64,000 nt of DNA from Ambrosia x helenae (taxonomy: Eukaryota > Streptophyta > Magnoliopsida > Asterales > Asteraceae), in contig CM061233.1 of the NCBI GenBank assembly GCA_030844895.1, forward strand, positions 55,543,453 to 55,607,452, in the 5' to 3' direction. Each line of letters starts with the position of its first letter. Position 1 is the stretch's first letter. The translations under genes and the position numbers were made by a program. Positions 10,304 to 20,338 of this stretch are shown here, one piece after another. The notes beneath the pieces were generated by a model, which worked only from the letters and a program-made list of their open reading frames with translations, ran no database searches and was not told the origin of the DNA.

Positions 10304-10903
10304 CTGCAAAACAAATCAAAAACACACGTTAGAAATGGTAAAATTTAAAAAATTGAACATTTTGTCAAAAACATCACATTCACCCAATCGGGGGTGCGAA
10401 AGTGTTATTTTCATTGGTTCGAATGTAAAAGATTGGGGCGAATGTAAAATTTTCATGAACAAAGTCACATTCGACCATTAAAAATTTCATTCGCCCATTA
10501 ATTTGTTCATTCGACCGTCTATTTTCACATTCGCCCATTCGTAATCAGGCGAATGTGCAGAAGGTTTTTTAAAATTTCAATCTCAAATTTCAACCAACAA
10601 AAACATGATCCATTGATCTGTCTAGACTCTAAAGATGTCGACTAAGCCTTTTCAGCACAAATTACACATTATTAAACATTCACTGTATGTTTTCTAGATC
10701 AAACAGGGATTCGATAAGGGTTTTAATCAAAATCATAATTCTGATGTTTGTTAATCCATGTTTGATGTTATATCTCCCCCTAAAACATACAATGAATGTG
10801 CAGAAACAACCAATTGAACGTTTTAAACAGTTTAAGTGAAAAATTAAAAAGCTAGGGCTCGGTTCATAAACAGTCGATTAATCCCTCATTTGATGTTGTT
10901 TAC
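10304..10903 (-). other. Predicted 600-nt intron in the leader of the third ORF
   Basis: The sense donor is TTTCACAG|GTAAAC (exon ends at 10904) and the acceptor is TTTGTTTTGCAG|ATTTT (exon resumes at 10303, ATG at 10294). Both fit plant GT-AG consensus, the intron is AT-rich, and several upstream ATGs and stops would be removed. A sense purine run AGGGGGAGA lies inside it near 10772-10782. Splicing is inferred. Confidence 0.5.
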
Positions 10904-11260
10904 CTGTGAAACAAAGGGGTAAATGATCAGTATATGTGGTAGAACACAATGGGAAAAGATGGAAAAAATCGAGCAACAAGGGATTAGGAGAAAGAAAATT
11001 CTGAGAAATTTTTTATGAGGATACGAATGTGCAAATCTGTTTATATAGGCACTCTCCTTCGCCCGTTTTGACCATGCGAAGGAGAAACTTTTGACTCCTT
11101 CGACCCTATTGAAAGGGTTCGAATGAAGCAAAAAGGGTTCGAATGAGAAATTTCTGAAGAACACTCTCCTTCGCCCGTCAAAACATACGAATGAAACTGT
11201 AAAATTCCACATTCGACCAAACGAATGGGCGAATGTAAACTGGAATTTTTGAAAATTTTC
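10880..11260 (-). promoter_or_regulatory. Candidate internal promoter of the third ORF
   Basis: The sense strand has a cluster of motifs (GGGCGAAGGAGAG, GGTCGAAGGAG, GGTCGAATG, CATTCGAACCC, at about 11020-11240) ending at a TATA box GCCTATATAAACAG (11037-11050). This repeats the U3 arrangement of the LTR, where the same motif family precedes TCTATATAAAGGC. A leader exon (about 11010-10904) and the 600-nt intron follow. This points to a promoter, perhaps a duplicated U3 piece, that would drive the third ORF separately. Seen: motifs, TATA, splice sites. Inferred: promoter activity. Confidence 0.5.
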
Positions 11261-12529
11261 CAAATTGCAAAAAACGAATCCCGATTCAATTATTTCTCAA
11301 CTTTTAAGCATCCAATCATCATATTTTCACATTAGAAAGATCTCAAAACTCAATTGGTGTACCAGGTTTTAGAAAATCGACATCAACCACCATCAGTTAT
11401 CAAAAATAAGATGAAAAAGCAAAATCTTTTTGAATTTTCTAAAGTTTATGCTAAAACACACCTAAAATCTTTTTGAGTTTTGTAATTTTTGACAGAAAGT
11501 AAAATGCGAAAATGTAAATGAAAAACTGTAAATGTTTTTGTGATTCCGGAAAAGGGATCATATCAGTTTATGAGAAATCTGATCACACCGTTGATCTTTT
11601 TGAAATTATAATCATTAAAGACAATGTGTGAGCTGGCAACTGCTGATATTGTGATCCACATAAACTCACATGCAGACTTTTATGCAGTGCTTTAAACTGA
11701 TACTGATATATATAGTATAAACGTAATTGTCTGTGGTTCCCACGCACACGACATACTCCCGTATCAAGAAGTATATGCACAAAGACTCATTGTAAAGCGT
11801 GATTATGCTTTTGTTGTCTGTAAATGTTCAAGATATAATGCATAGAGGTATACAGGTCAGCAAATTAATGCAGCAAAGTAACATATGCACCATACCAGGT
11901 TGAGGACTGATATTAATCATGATTTGCATCAATGATCAATACGATATTATAGATAATCTTTGATCATCATATAACAGGAAAAGTTCCTCAATTCGGTAAC
12001 TTTAGGTTTTGGCATAAAGCTCTTTTATAAAGACATCCTGTCTGATCTAGGTCCGTAATGACTTACAGCAGAAAATCAGAAAGGCTATCCCCAGACAACT
12101 AATAACATAACGACCCTAAACCTCCGAGTTTTGTACAAATACCCTATCAAACGAAATTACGGTACTAAGACCATATGCCCATGAGGAGTTCATCCACAGA
12201 ACAAATCGTTTGATATGTATGTATCAGACACGCAGTAATAGGTCTACGAAGCCTATCAGCACATCGCACAGACTCAGACACACGCCCTATACAGTATTAC
12301 ATTATTTAGAATGTGTCAGATCCCCACTGATGTACTATCATTTCCCTTTATACTCCAGGAAATCATTTTAGAATTTTCTGATTTTTATAAATTTTCGAAT
12401 TTACTGTTCCCAAGGATAAGCTGGAGCATTTCAAATATGTGATTGCCCAGATATCGTTTGTTCACAGAAATCTGACGGCATTAATCTAAGGGAAGAAGAT
12501 ATAGCAGTCAGCAAAGAAATTTTTTTTCT

Positions 12530-12531
<2 letters not shown>
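11261..12531 (-). other. Spacer between pol and the third ORF
   Basis: About 1.3 kb of AT-rich DNA without a conserved frame; the short open frames here do not resemble known proteins. It sits between the A66 tract and the candidate internal promoter. No tandem repeat was noticed. Confidence 0.6.

Positions 12532-12597
<66 letters not shown>
12532..12597 (-). repeat. A66 homopolymer downstream of pol
   Basis: The plus strand is an unbroken run of 66 T (66 A on the sense strand), about 95 nt after the pol stop codon. It could be a fossil poly(A) tail from a template switch, or a simple homopolymer expansion. Length is likely to vary between copies and to be uncertain in an assembly. Confidence 0.9.
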
Positions 12598-12600
<3 letters not shown>

Positions 12601-12690
12601 TTTTGAAATTTTTCAATGTGTTTGGATTTTCGAAATTTTTCTGAAAAACAGTAAAAATTAAAACTAAAAGGTGATAGACTGAGGTGGTAA

Positions 12691-15600
12691 TCAGTCCTGT
12701 TTTTCTTTAATACCATTAGCTTTTAAAAGATAATCAAATCTGGATTTGTCAAAAGCTTTGGTAAAAAGATCTGCGCGTTGGTAATCAGTGTGGATTTTGA
12801 CCATATCGATCAACTCTTTAGCATAACAATCACGGATAAAATGATATTTAATCCGAATATGTTTAGCCTTTGAGTGATTTACTAAGTCTTTTGTTAATGC
12901 GATTGCGGCCTCATTATCACAGTAAATAGGGGTTTTAAGAAATTGCAAACCGTAATCCACCATCTGCTGTTGGATCCAAAGAACCTGTGAGCAGCAGCTC
13001 GATGCTGAAACGTATTCTGCTTCACATGTGGATAGTGCAACTGCGGTTTGTTTCTTGCATTGCCAGGTCACGAGCCTGCTCCCCATAAACTGACATCCAG
13101 CCGTTGTGGATTTGCTGTCCTTGTCACAGCCGCCCCAATCTGCATCACTAAAAGCGATTAGGTCAAAATTATCATCATGAGGGTACCATAGTCCTTTTGA
13201 TGGACAACCCTTCAGATATCTAAGGATACGCTTCGCGGCTGCTAAATGACTTTGTTTCGGCTTCGATTGATAACGAGCACAAAGACATGTCGCGAACATT
13301 ATATCAGGTCTAGACGCTGTTAGGTACATCAGAGATCCGATGATTGCTCTGAATGTAAATGGATCTGTCAGCTCCCCCTTAAGGTCAACACCAATCCCGT
13401 GATTGGGTTGTATCGGGGTATCCATCGGCTTGGAATCATCCATCTGGAACCGGCTCAAGACTTCAGAAACATATTTGGTTTGGTGAATAAAGATCCCCGT
13501 TGGTCTTTGCTCCACCTGCAAGCCGAGGAAAAACTGCATTTCCCCCATAGCGCTCATCTCAAACTTCTCCTGCATAACTTTTTCAAATTCCCTGCACAGA
13601 AGTTCGTTAGTAGACCCGAAAATAATATCATCAACATAAATTTGTACTAGAAGCAAGTCATCTCCTGATCTTTTCGTGAACAGGGTGCAGTCAACCAGTC
13701 CGCGTTTGAATCCTTTCGAGAGAAGATACGTGCTCAGCTCCTCATACCATTGCCTCGGAGCTTGGTGCAAACCATACAGTGCTTTGTTCAAAACATAAAC
13801 CTTATCCCGGTGGATTGGGTCTTCAAAGCCCGGTGGTTGCCCTACGTAAACTTCCTCTTTGACCACACCGTAAAGAAATGCGCTCTTTACATCCATCTGA
13901 TACACCTTAAATTTCTTCCATGATGCAAACGCGAGGAACATTCTGATAGCTTCCAAGCGTGCAACCGGTGCATAGATTTCATTATAATCGATTCCTTCAA
14001 CCTGATGAAAACCTTGAACCACCAAACGAGCTTTGTTTCGCACAATGACTCCTCTATCATCTTTCTTGCACTTAAACACCCACTTAGTGCCTATCTTCTT
14101 TCGTCCAGGAGGTAAATCAGTCAGGGTCCATACACCAAGTTTCTGGAATTGCAATAACTCTTCCTGCATTGCTTCCACCCAGGCGTCATCCAAAAGAGCA
14201 TCTTTGTATGTCCGCGGCTCGACCTGCGAAACATAACAAGCAAATGACCAGTCATTTTGAAAACCAGATTTCTGAATTTTGGCATATAAAGCAAGATTGC
14301 CAATGTTATCTGGTGCTTGAGCATTCTTCAGCTGTCCTCTTGTCATCACACTGCTACCAGGATCACCGATAACTTGTTCAAGCGGGTGTATCCGATGTAT
14401 CCGAGATTCCGGATAATCAGGTACTTGTACTCCCGTCTGAGTTGTCAAATTCTCTGTAGAATCCAGATCATTACCCACATTCGATGTTGAAGCATCAGTA
14501 GTAGATGGGTTCACTGGTGGTGTCACTGTAGCATTGTCCAGAATAGCTTCACTTGTTGCATCATCGTCTTCGTATTCGGATTCGGATGAATTAAGCGATG
14601 TAGAAGCTTCTTGGAACACCTCTTCTTCCAATACAGGAGCAGTGGCATCATTAGAAGCTGCTTGGGGGTTTACCGTGATCGGACGCACTAACGGTGAAGT
14701 TCCGGCGTTTTCGACCTCGTAGTATAATCGAAGTACAGCTTCTTCAACCAAGCTATCTAGATTGAATGATTCAAAGAAATCTTTGTAATCAAACATCCAA
14801 TCTGGTCCTCCACCTTGTACATTTTGTGTATATCTTTGAACTTCGACATTAGCCCACTCCTCGACTTTTCGAGTACTTTTGTTGAATACCCGTTTTAATG
14901 GGGTTGCATATCCAACAAAATAACCTTCTTCAGCCTTTGGTACAAACTTTTCCGAAGGATTCAACATTGTACATGGGGCACCGAATGGTTCTAGATACTC
15001 AAGATTCGGCTTGCGACGGTTCAACAGCTCATAAGAAGTCTTGCCAAACTTCTTCACTGTCAAAACACGGTTAAGAGTATAACATGCCGCGTAAATAGCT
15101 TCGTTCCAGAACATGACTGGAAGATTTGAATCCGCAAGCATAGTTCTCGCCGTCTCTATAAGAGTCCTGTTCTTTCTCTCTGCGACACCGTTCTGCTGGG
15201 GTGTGTACGGAGCACTATATTCATGATGAATTCCTTTGTTTGCACAAAGATCATCCATCTGAGCATTTTTAAACTCCGTCCCATTATCACTCCGGATTCT
15301 TTTGATCTTCAGACCATATAAATTCTCCAGACGTGTAAACAGAACCTTCAAGTTGTCAAAAGTGTCGCTTTTCTGATGCAAACACATTACCCATGAAAAT
15401 CTAGAATAATCATCAGTCACCACAAGACAGTATAACTCTCCGGCATGACTTTTACGTCTGACTGGACCGAATAAATCCATATGCAAACGTTCTAGTGGCA
15501 GCTCAACAGAATTAACTTTCTTTGGTCTATGGGATTGTTTGTGTTGCTTGCCCTTCTTGCAACTGATACACTTGTCATTCAGATGGAAGTGTTTGACATT

Positions 15601-16125
15601 AACTCCCGTGACAAGTTCATTCTTCACAAGCTGATTCATCTTTCTCAAATGGATGTGTCCCATTCTCCTATGCCACATAATGGATTCTTTTTCTGTAGCT
15701 TTGGAGAGGAAACACGTGACTTGGCCATGGGTGGTCATTGCTTTAGACATGTCGAGAATATACAAGTTGTTAACTCTCGGTGCCTTCAGCATCACCCACT
15801 CTTTTGGTAACTCAAACCCAGGTTTCAAGATATAACAGGATTTGTCATCAAAATACACTGAAAATTGTTTATCACAAATCTGACTAACACTGAGCAAATT
15901 ATAATCTATTTGTTTCACATAAGAAATCCGCTCAAATGTTACGACCCCATTGCTTACACTCCCCTCCATAGTGATGTAGCCTCCCTTATTTCCAGCAAAA
16001 GCCACATAACCTCCGTTAATATTTTTGATGTCAAAGAGTAGCGCGAGGTCCCCTGTCATGTGACCAGAAGCTCCACTGTCAACAATCCATAGACTGCTAA
16101 CAGGGCCAGCTGGAGCTCCCTGCAC
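12691..16125 (-). CDS. pol: Copia pol polyprotein (PR-INT-RT-RH), 1144 aa, intact
   Basis: Domains in copia order: aspartic protease (WIVDSGASGHMTGD, residues about 13-26); GAG-pre-integrase zinc finger with HHCC (WHRRMGHIHL ... CISCKKGK, about 150-195); integrase core with D (HMDLFGPV), D (RSDNGTEF) and E (QQNGVAERKNRT), about 210-325; reverse transcriptase (VFKCKKDDRGV; DVKSAFLYG; catalytic YVDD) about 660-900; RNase H (STCEAEYVS; YCDNEAAIALT) to the C-terminus. All catalytic residues are present. The frame opens at a GTG and is preceded in frame by TGA, 16 nt after the gag stop, so it lacks its own obvious AUG; it must be reached by frameshifting, splicing (TATGTGCAG precedes it) or re-initiation. 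Confidence 0.95.
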   Translation of the reverse strand: MQGAPAGPVSSLWIVDSGASGHMTGDLALLFDIKNINGGYVAFAGNKGGYITMEGSVSNGVVTFERISYVKQIDYNLLSVSQICDKQFSVYFDDKSCYILKPGFELPKEWVMLKAPRVNNLYILDMSKAMTTHGQVTCFLSKATEKESIMWHRRMGHIHLRKMNQLVKNELVTGVNVKHFHLNDKCISCKKGKQHKQSHRPKKVNSVELPLERLHMDLFGPVRRKSHAGELYCLVVTDDYSRFSWVMCLHQKSDTFDNLKVLFTRLENLYGLKIKRIRSDNGTEFKNAQMDDLCANKGIHHEYSAPYTPQQNGVAERKNRTLIETARTMLADSNLPVMFWNEAIYAACYTLNRVLTVKKFGKTSYELLNRRKPNLEYLEPFGAPCTMLNPSEKFVPKAEEGYFVGYATPLKRVFNKSTRKVEEWANVEVQRYTQNVQGGGPDWMFDYKDFFESFNLDSLVEEAVLRLYYEVENAGTSPLVRPITVNPQAASNDATAPVLEEEVFQEASTSLNSSESEYEDDDATSEAILDNATVTPPVNPSTTDASTSNVGNDLDSTENLTTQTGVQVPDYPESRIHRIHPLEQVIGDPGSSVMTRGQLKNAQAPDNIGNLALYAKIQKSGFQNDWSFACYVSQVEPRTYKDALLDDAWVEAMQEELLQFQKLGVWTLTDLPPGRKKIGTKWVFKCKKDDRGVIVRNKARLVVQGFHQVEGIDYNEIYAPVARLEAIRMFLAFASWKKFKVYQMDVKSAFLYGVVKEEVYVGQPPGFEDPIHRDKVYVLNKALYGLHQAPRQWYEELSTYLLSKGFKRGLVDCTLFTKRSGDDLLLVQIYVDDIIFGSTNELLCREFEKVMQEKFEMSAMGEMQFFLGLQVEQRPTGIFIHQTKYVSEVLSRFQMDDSKPMDTPIQPNHGIGVDLKGELTDPFTFRAIIGSLMYLTASRPDIMFATCLCARYQSKPKQSHLAAAKRILRYLKGCPSKGLWYPHDDNFDLIAFSDADWGGCDKDSKSTTAGCQFMGSRLVTWQCKKQTAVALSTCEAEYVSASSCCSQVLWIQQQMVDYGLQFLKTPIYCDNEAAIALTKDLVNHSKAKHIRIKYHFIRDCYAKELIDMVKIHTDYQRADLFTKAFDKSRFDYLLKANGIKEKQD

Positions 16126-16145
16126 ATATAAAGTAGATCAGTTAG
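16119..16145 (-). promoter_or_regulatory. gag-pol junction: stops in both frames and a splice-acceptor-like CAG
   Basis: On the sense strand gag ends AACTAA, then C, then TGA in the pol frame, then TCTACTTTATATGTGCAG|GGAGCTCC. The pol frame is +1 relative to gag. SIRE1-type elements are known for a single stop read through between gag and pol; that is not the arrangement here, because both frames are closed. The CAG at 16120-16122 would be an acceptor in the pol frame. No donor could be assigned. Confidence 0.4.
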
Positions 16146-19100
16146 TTCTTTCGGGGGACCCAAGCCTGATTGGTCTTGGGTCTTTGAACAGGTTGTTTCA
16201 AAGAGTCTTTTTGATCACAAACAACTGGAGTTACATCAACCCCTTTCTCCTTACTAACAACTTTCTCTTTCTCATTCTTCTTGCTTTGTGAAGTAGAAGC
16301 TCCTTCAGATTCCTTAGATGACCAAGATTGCTCAGATCTTTTCAAGATCCGAATCTGAGATTTTGAAGTCTCAGTCGGTTTCTTTACTTCATCTTTTAAC
16401 GCAACCTTTTTGGTTACCTTCTCTGATTTAACAGAGGCAGGTCCAACTGATTGTGTACCATTAAGTTTAGAATTAACCTTTTTGGTATCATCAGTTGAGT
16501 TCATCTGAGGTTTCTTACTAGATTTATCAGTGTACTTCCGGTTGTGCTTATCATACGTCATCGGCCGATTTTCCCCTTTGTTGTAAAAATTGTTTTGATT
16601 ATAAAAATGTTGTTGGGAAAAATGCCGCCTCTGTTGATAGCCATAATTGTCAACCGGATAGTCATGATATTGCCTCTTTTCCACCTCGTGCCTTTTGTGT
16701 CGTACGTATGGGCAGGCGGCAAGTAAATGTCCCCGTTCCCCACACTTATAACACGCACGGTATTCCTCATAGTTTTCCTTGATCGGCGACTTGGAAAAAC
16801 TAGCAATGGGATATCGATCGACCATGCATTGTTTCCTTAAACTTTCAGGAGCTGGATCCTTCGAGTAAGTCGGTTCAATAAAACTATTTTCTTTGTGCAC
16901 GGGCAAAACAAACTGTGTGACATTTACCTTTGCATCCTTTTCCGAATAAATTTTGTCTAAAATCTCTTGAGGAATGTCGTTGGTCCTTTCAGATTTTGGG
17001 AACCAAATCGTACTTTCCTGCCAGATCTTTTCGATTTTTGTGTAATTGACAAATTGAATCGGAAACTCATCATCAGACAAAATCTTATCGGAGCCTTGCA
17101 TCCGATAGAAGATTTTGACAGGTTTATCACGCACTTTATTGCTCACATTTGAATCATTTTTCTCAGATTTTAAATCATTTTTCTTCTCAACCGGTTTTTC
17201 AACATTTTTCTCAGGTTTAATTTCAACCTTCTTTTTAACATTCTTAACCTTTTCCTTTTCAAAACTTTTACCAGCAAGTTTATCATTTTTCTTATTCTCA
17301 TGTTTGCGATGAGCATTTGCCATTGGATGGATTATCTGAGACGGTGAGACTGGCTCAGTAGTGATTATATGATTTTCATCAGGGATATCACTATCACTTT
17401 CAACCGTCTCAGATGATTCATCTTCTTCATCTGAATCATCTGTAGCGACCACACCCTCTGTGTTTCCCAATACTGGTCTCACATCAGAATATGGATCCCC
17501 GACACTGGAAGTGTTAGGTTCATTTTCTGGTGTGGGATCAGGATGAATTAAAGTCTCCGGTGGTATTGCATGTAAAGTGTGATTCTCAAACAATACCGGA
17601 GATGGAACTGACTTATAGTTTGCACTATTTGTCTGGGAGGGTTCCTCAATGATATGATCAACTACGTATGCAATATGCTTATAACTTTCAAGTTTCTTGT
17701 TAACTTTTTCCGCAAAGCACTTGATGGTTGCCATTTCTAATTTAGTGTTTTCCATTTCATTTATGTAATTGTTAATGGCAAGTTGTTTAATAGATAATGT
17801 CTTTTTCAATTCTGACACATCCTTTTTATAACCATCAAGAACTTTGTTGAAATCTTTTAAGTCTTTTTGATAAATCTGACAGTTGATTTTTGCACTCTCA
17901 AGTTGAACCTTGAGAAGCTTATTTTCATCAGTCAGTTTTTCAAAATCAGCACACTTATCACATTTAACACAAGATTGAGTTTCAGAACTTACCGGTTTAG
18001 GAGGTTCTGTCATGGCCATTAGAGCAAAATGAGCTTCCTTTCCTGCAAAAAATTTGGAGTAGTCAATCTTGGTGCATGCATCATCCACCATACATGACTT
18101 GCGAGTCATCAGGAAGTCAGCTTCAGCTAGCAATTGGTCAATATCATCATCTAGTGAATTCACACTAGTCTCTGAGTCAGATTCGCTCTCCATATCCGAG
18201 TAAGCTGAGTCATATTGATCTCCAACATCGGTGACAGAATCAAGAATCATTCCCGATCTTTTGTCATCACCTTCAACAATCACATCATCATTCACTTCTT
18301 CAATCACATCATCATTCACTTCTTCAATCTTCAACCCTGACACTTTTTCAATCACAACCTCTTCTTCAACTTCCTCATTCTCATCCAACTTCATCTGCTG
18401 TGCCACACATGCAACATTTCCAGCAGTGATTTCCTCTACCCCCAATTGCATACCAGTCCAGTCAAAACCTTCATCCTTTTGAATAACAAGTGCTTGGTTT
18501 TGAGTATCAGTTTGGTTTTGGTTTTGTGTGTTGGGTGTAGAAATAGGAACAATAGTTCGGGTTGGGTTTTGTTGAGGTTGATTTTGTGTTGTGGGTTGTC
18601 TGGTGTTGTTGTTTTGTTGACGGTTCTGGTAAGTGTTTTGATTTTGTGGTTGAAAGCTTGATATATTTGGATTGTTGTAAGACACTTGATTCTGGTTTTG
18701 GTTTTGTCGGTTTTGGTATGAAGAATTGAAAGGATTTCGGTTACCTTGTTGTGCTGGTTGTGTGCACTCCCTTTTAAAATGTCCCTTTTCACCACAGTTA
18801 AAGCAAGTAACCTTTGCTTTGTTGAATCCGTATGTGGTATTGGGAGAGGTTGAGAGATCAGTCCTGCCAGTCTTCTGAATGAAATCAGTGGCTCTCCTCA
18901 TAATGCTTGCAAAAGCCCACTGAATGTCCATCAATTCCATTTCCTCTTTATCGATTTGAGCATAGTCTTCATTGGTGAGATTATTGTTACCAATCTGACT
19001 TGCTACCAAACCGTTGTAAGAAGCAACCATGGCAGATACTAGAGCAACATGCTGTTGAGCAATTTCAACAGTCACATTGTTAAGGTTTGATGTTTCTAAC

Positions 19101-20329
19101 ACAATCGGATTTAGACTTGATTGTGCTTGAGTAATCTGCATCTGATTCACTTGAGGAGGATATTGTTGTTGTTGCTGTTGACTTGATGTATAGCATGCGG
19201 CTTGTTGTAATGGTGAAAATGGTGGAATAAAGTTTTGTGATTGATATGGTTGTTGTGGGTATGATGGAGTGTAAGATGAAGTTTGAGCAAGGTAGTTAAT
19301 TGGTGCTTTTGTAGGTTCAACAATATTAGACACACATGCTATGTGAGGTGCAACAGTAGATGTGGTGCTTGAAGCAGAAAGAGAGTTAGATGTTCCACTC
19401 ACATACAAATCAGGATTCTGTGGAATCTGAGCTCTCTTAGCTTTTCTCTTTTCCTCCATCTCCTTGTTCTCCAGCTTTTGGATGAACTCATTAATGGTCC
19501 AATACTGGTAAGCATCCTTCTCCTTCAACACTTCAATATGTTGATTCCAATAGGGTGGTAATGCATCAGCAAATTTATCAACTAATTCCGTCATTGGAAT
19601 GCTGATTTCATAGCTCGACAATTCGGTGAGCAAATGGCAGTACCTTGGAATCAACTCTTTTAGGGTCTCATTACCCATATAACTGAAGTTTTCAAACTCC
19701 TTTCGAAGCTCCTCCATCCTAAGCTTCCTGGTCTTTTCATTTCCATCATGACGATTTCTCAGCACATCCCAAAGTTGTTTGGATGTAGTGCACGATCCAA
19801 ACTGATGTAATAAATCAGTGTTGATCGCCTGAGATAGCTGAGAAAATGCTTTCTTTTCTATAGCAAACCTTTTCTTCTCGTCATCCGCCAAATTCTCCAA
19901 AGGGATTGGTTCTCCAGTATTCTCTATAATGGGAGCAACGTAACCCTTCACGATCATTTGCCATGCTTCTGCTCCTTCAAGTCCTTGTCCCTCAACGTGA
20001 ATCTTAAACTTCGTCTTCCAAGTGTTATACTCCTTCATGTCCATTAACTTTGGTGGACGATTGCCGCTTCCAGAAGATAGATCATGAATGAGAGTAGAAA
20101 TAGCGTTGGTCGTCTGGGAGTGGACTGCTGCTGCGGCGACTCCCCAATAGTTGTCAATCGGTTGTGATACTGATTGAACAACTTGTTGTGGTGCCGAACT
20201 AGTCATAGCCATGTAATTGATCGGCTGTGATTGTTGACTAGTCTTTTGTGCCGCTATTGTCCACGGATCTTGAACTTGTTGTTGTTGTGGTGCTTGAGTA
20301 GGTCTAGGGTTTGTTGGAAAGTTCCACAT
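16142..20329 (-). CDS. gag: Copia gag, unusually large (1395 aa), two zinc knuckles
   Basis: The ATG at 20329 (MWNFPTN) follows a splice-acceptor-like GATTGTTTGCAG by 6 bases. The capsid-like gag domain spans about residues 85-310 (KQLWDVLRNRHDG; EELRKEFENFSYMGNE). A Gln/Asn-rich stretch is followed by a first CCHC knuckle (CFNCGEKGHFKREC, about 507), then an acidic region, a coiled-coil-like segment, Lys/Glu-rich linkers (about 1060-1120), a second CCHC knuckle (CYKCGERGHLLAAC, about 1190) and a basic tail ending AWVPRKN. Copia gags are usually 300-700 aa, so this is two to four times the normal length, with an extra domain between the knuckles. No interruption is seen. Confidence 0.93.
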   Translation of the reverse strand: MWNFPTNPRPTQAPQQQQVQDPWTIAAQKTSQQSQPINYMAMTSSAPQQVVQSVSQPIDNYWGVAAAAVHSQTTNAISTLIHDLSSGSGNRPPKLMDMKEYNTWKTKFKIHVEGQGLEGAEAWQMIVKGYVAPIIENTGEPIPLENLADDEKKRFAIEKKAFSQLSQAINTDLLHQFGSCTTSKQLWDVLRNRHDGNEKTRKLRMEELRKEFENFSYMGNETLKELIPRYCHLLTELSSYEISIPMTELVDKFADALPPYWNQHIEVLKEKDAYQYWTINEFIQKLENKEMEEKRKAKRAQIPQNPDLYVSGTSNSLSASSTTSTVAPHIACVSNIVEPTKAPINYLAQTSSYTPSYPQQPYQSQNFIPPFSPLQQAACYTSSQQQQQQYPPQVNQMQITQAQSSLNPIVLETSNLNNVTVEIAQQHVALVSAMVASYNGLVASQIGNNNLTNEDYAQIDKEEMELMDIQWAFASIMRRATDFIQKTGRTDLSTSPNTTYGFNKAKVTCFNCGEKGHFKRECTQPAQQGNRNPFNSSYQNRQNQNQNQVSYNNPNISSFQPQNQNTYQNRQQNNNTRQPTTQNQPQQNPTRTIVPISTPNTQNQNQTDTQNQALVIQKDEGFDWTGMQLGVEEITAGNVACVAQQMKLDENEEVEEEVVIEKVSGLKIEEVNDDVIEEVNDDVIVEGDDKRSGMILDSVTDVGDQYDSAYSDMESESDSETSVNSLDDDIDQLLAEADFLMTRKSCMVDDACTKIDYSKFFAGKEAHFALMAMTEPPKPVSSETQSCVKCDKCADFEKLTDENKLLKVQLESAKINCQIYQKDLKDFNKVLDGYKKDVSELKKTLSIKQLAINNYINEMENTKLEMATIKCFAEKVNKKLESYKHIAYVVDHIIEEPSQTNSANYKSVPSPVLFENHTLHAIPPETLIHPDPTPENEPNTSSVGDPYSDVRPVLGNTEGVVATDDSDEEDESSETVESDSDIPDENHIITTEPVSPSQIIHPMANAHRKHENKKNDKLAGKSFEKEKVKNVKKKVEIKPEKNVEKPVEKKNDLKSEKNDSNVSNKVRDKPVKIFYRMQGSDKILSDDEFPIQFVNYTKIEKIWQESTIWFPKSERTNDIPQEILDKIYSEKDAKVNVTQFVLPVHKENSFIEPTYSKDPAPESLRKQCMVDRYPIASFSKSPIKENYEEYRACYKCGERGHLLAACPYVRHKRHEVEKRQYHDYPVDNYGYQQRRHFSQQHFYNQNNFYNKGENRPMTYDKHNRKYTDKSSKKPQMNSTDDTKKVNSKLNGTQSVGPASVKSEKVTKKVALKDEVKKPTETSKSQIRILKRSEQSWSSKESEGASTSQSKKNEKEKVVSKEKGVDVTPVVCDQKDSLKQPVQRPKTNQAWVPRKN

Positions 20330-20338
20330 TGTATCCTG

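Noticed and set aside
12201..12330. Possible tRNA or snoRNA-like sequence in the copia spacer
   Set aside because: No cloverleaf, box C/D pair or pol III promoter boxes could be matched.
12528..12716. 62-aa minus-strand frame ending in poly-Lys
   Set aside because: Produced by the A66 tract read as AAA codons.
13371..13382. Second polypurine-like tract inside pol (sense AAGGGGGAG)
   Set aside because: It is part of conserved coding sequence and not next to an LTR; a role as a central tract cannot be supported.
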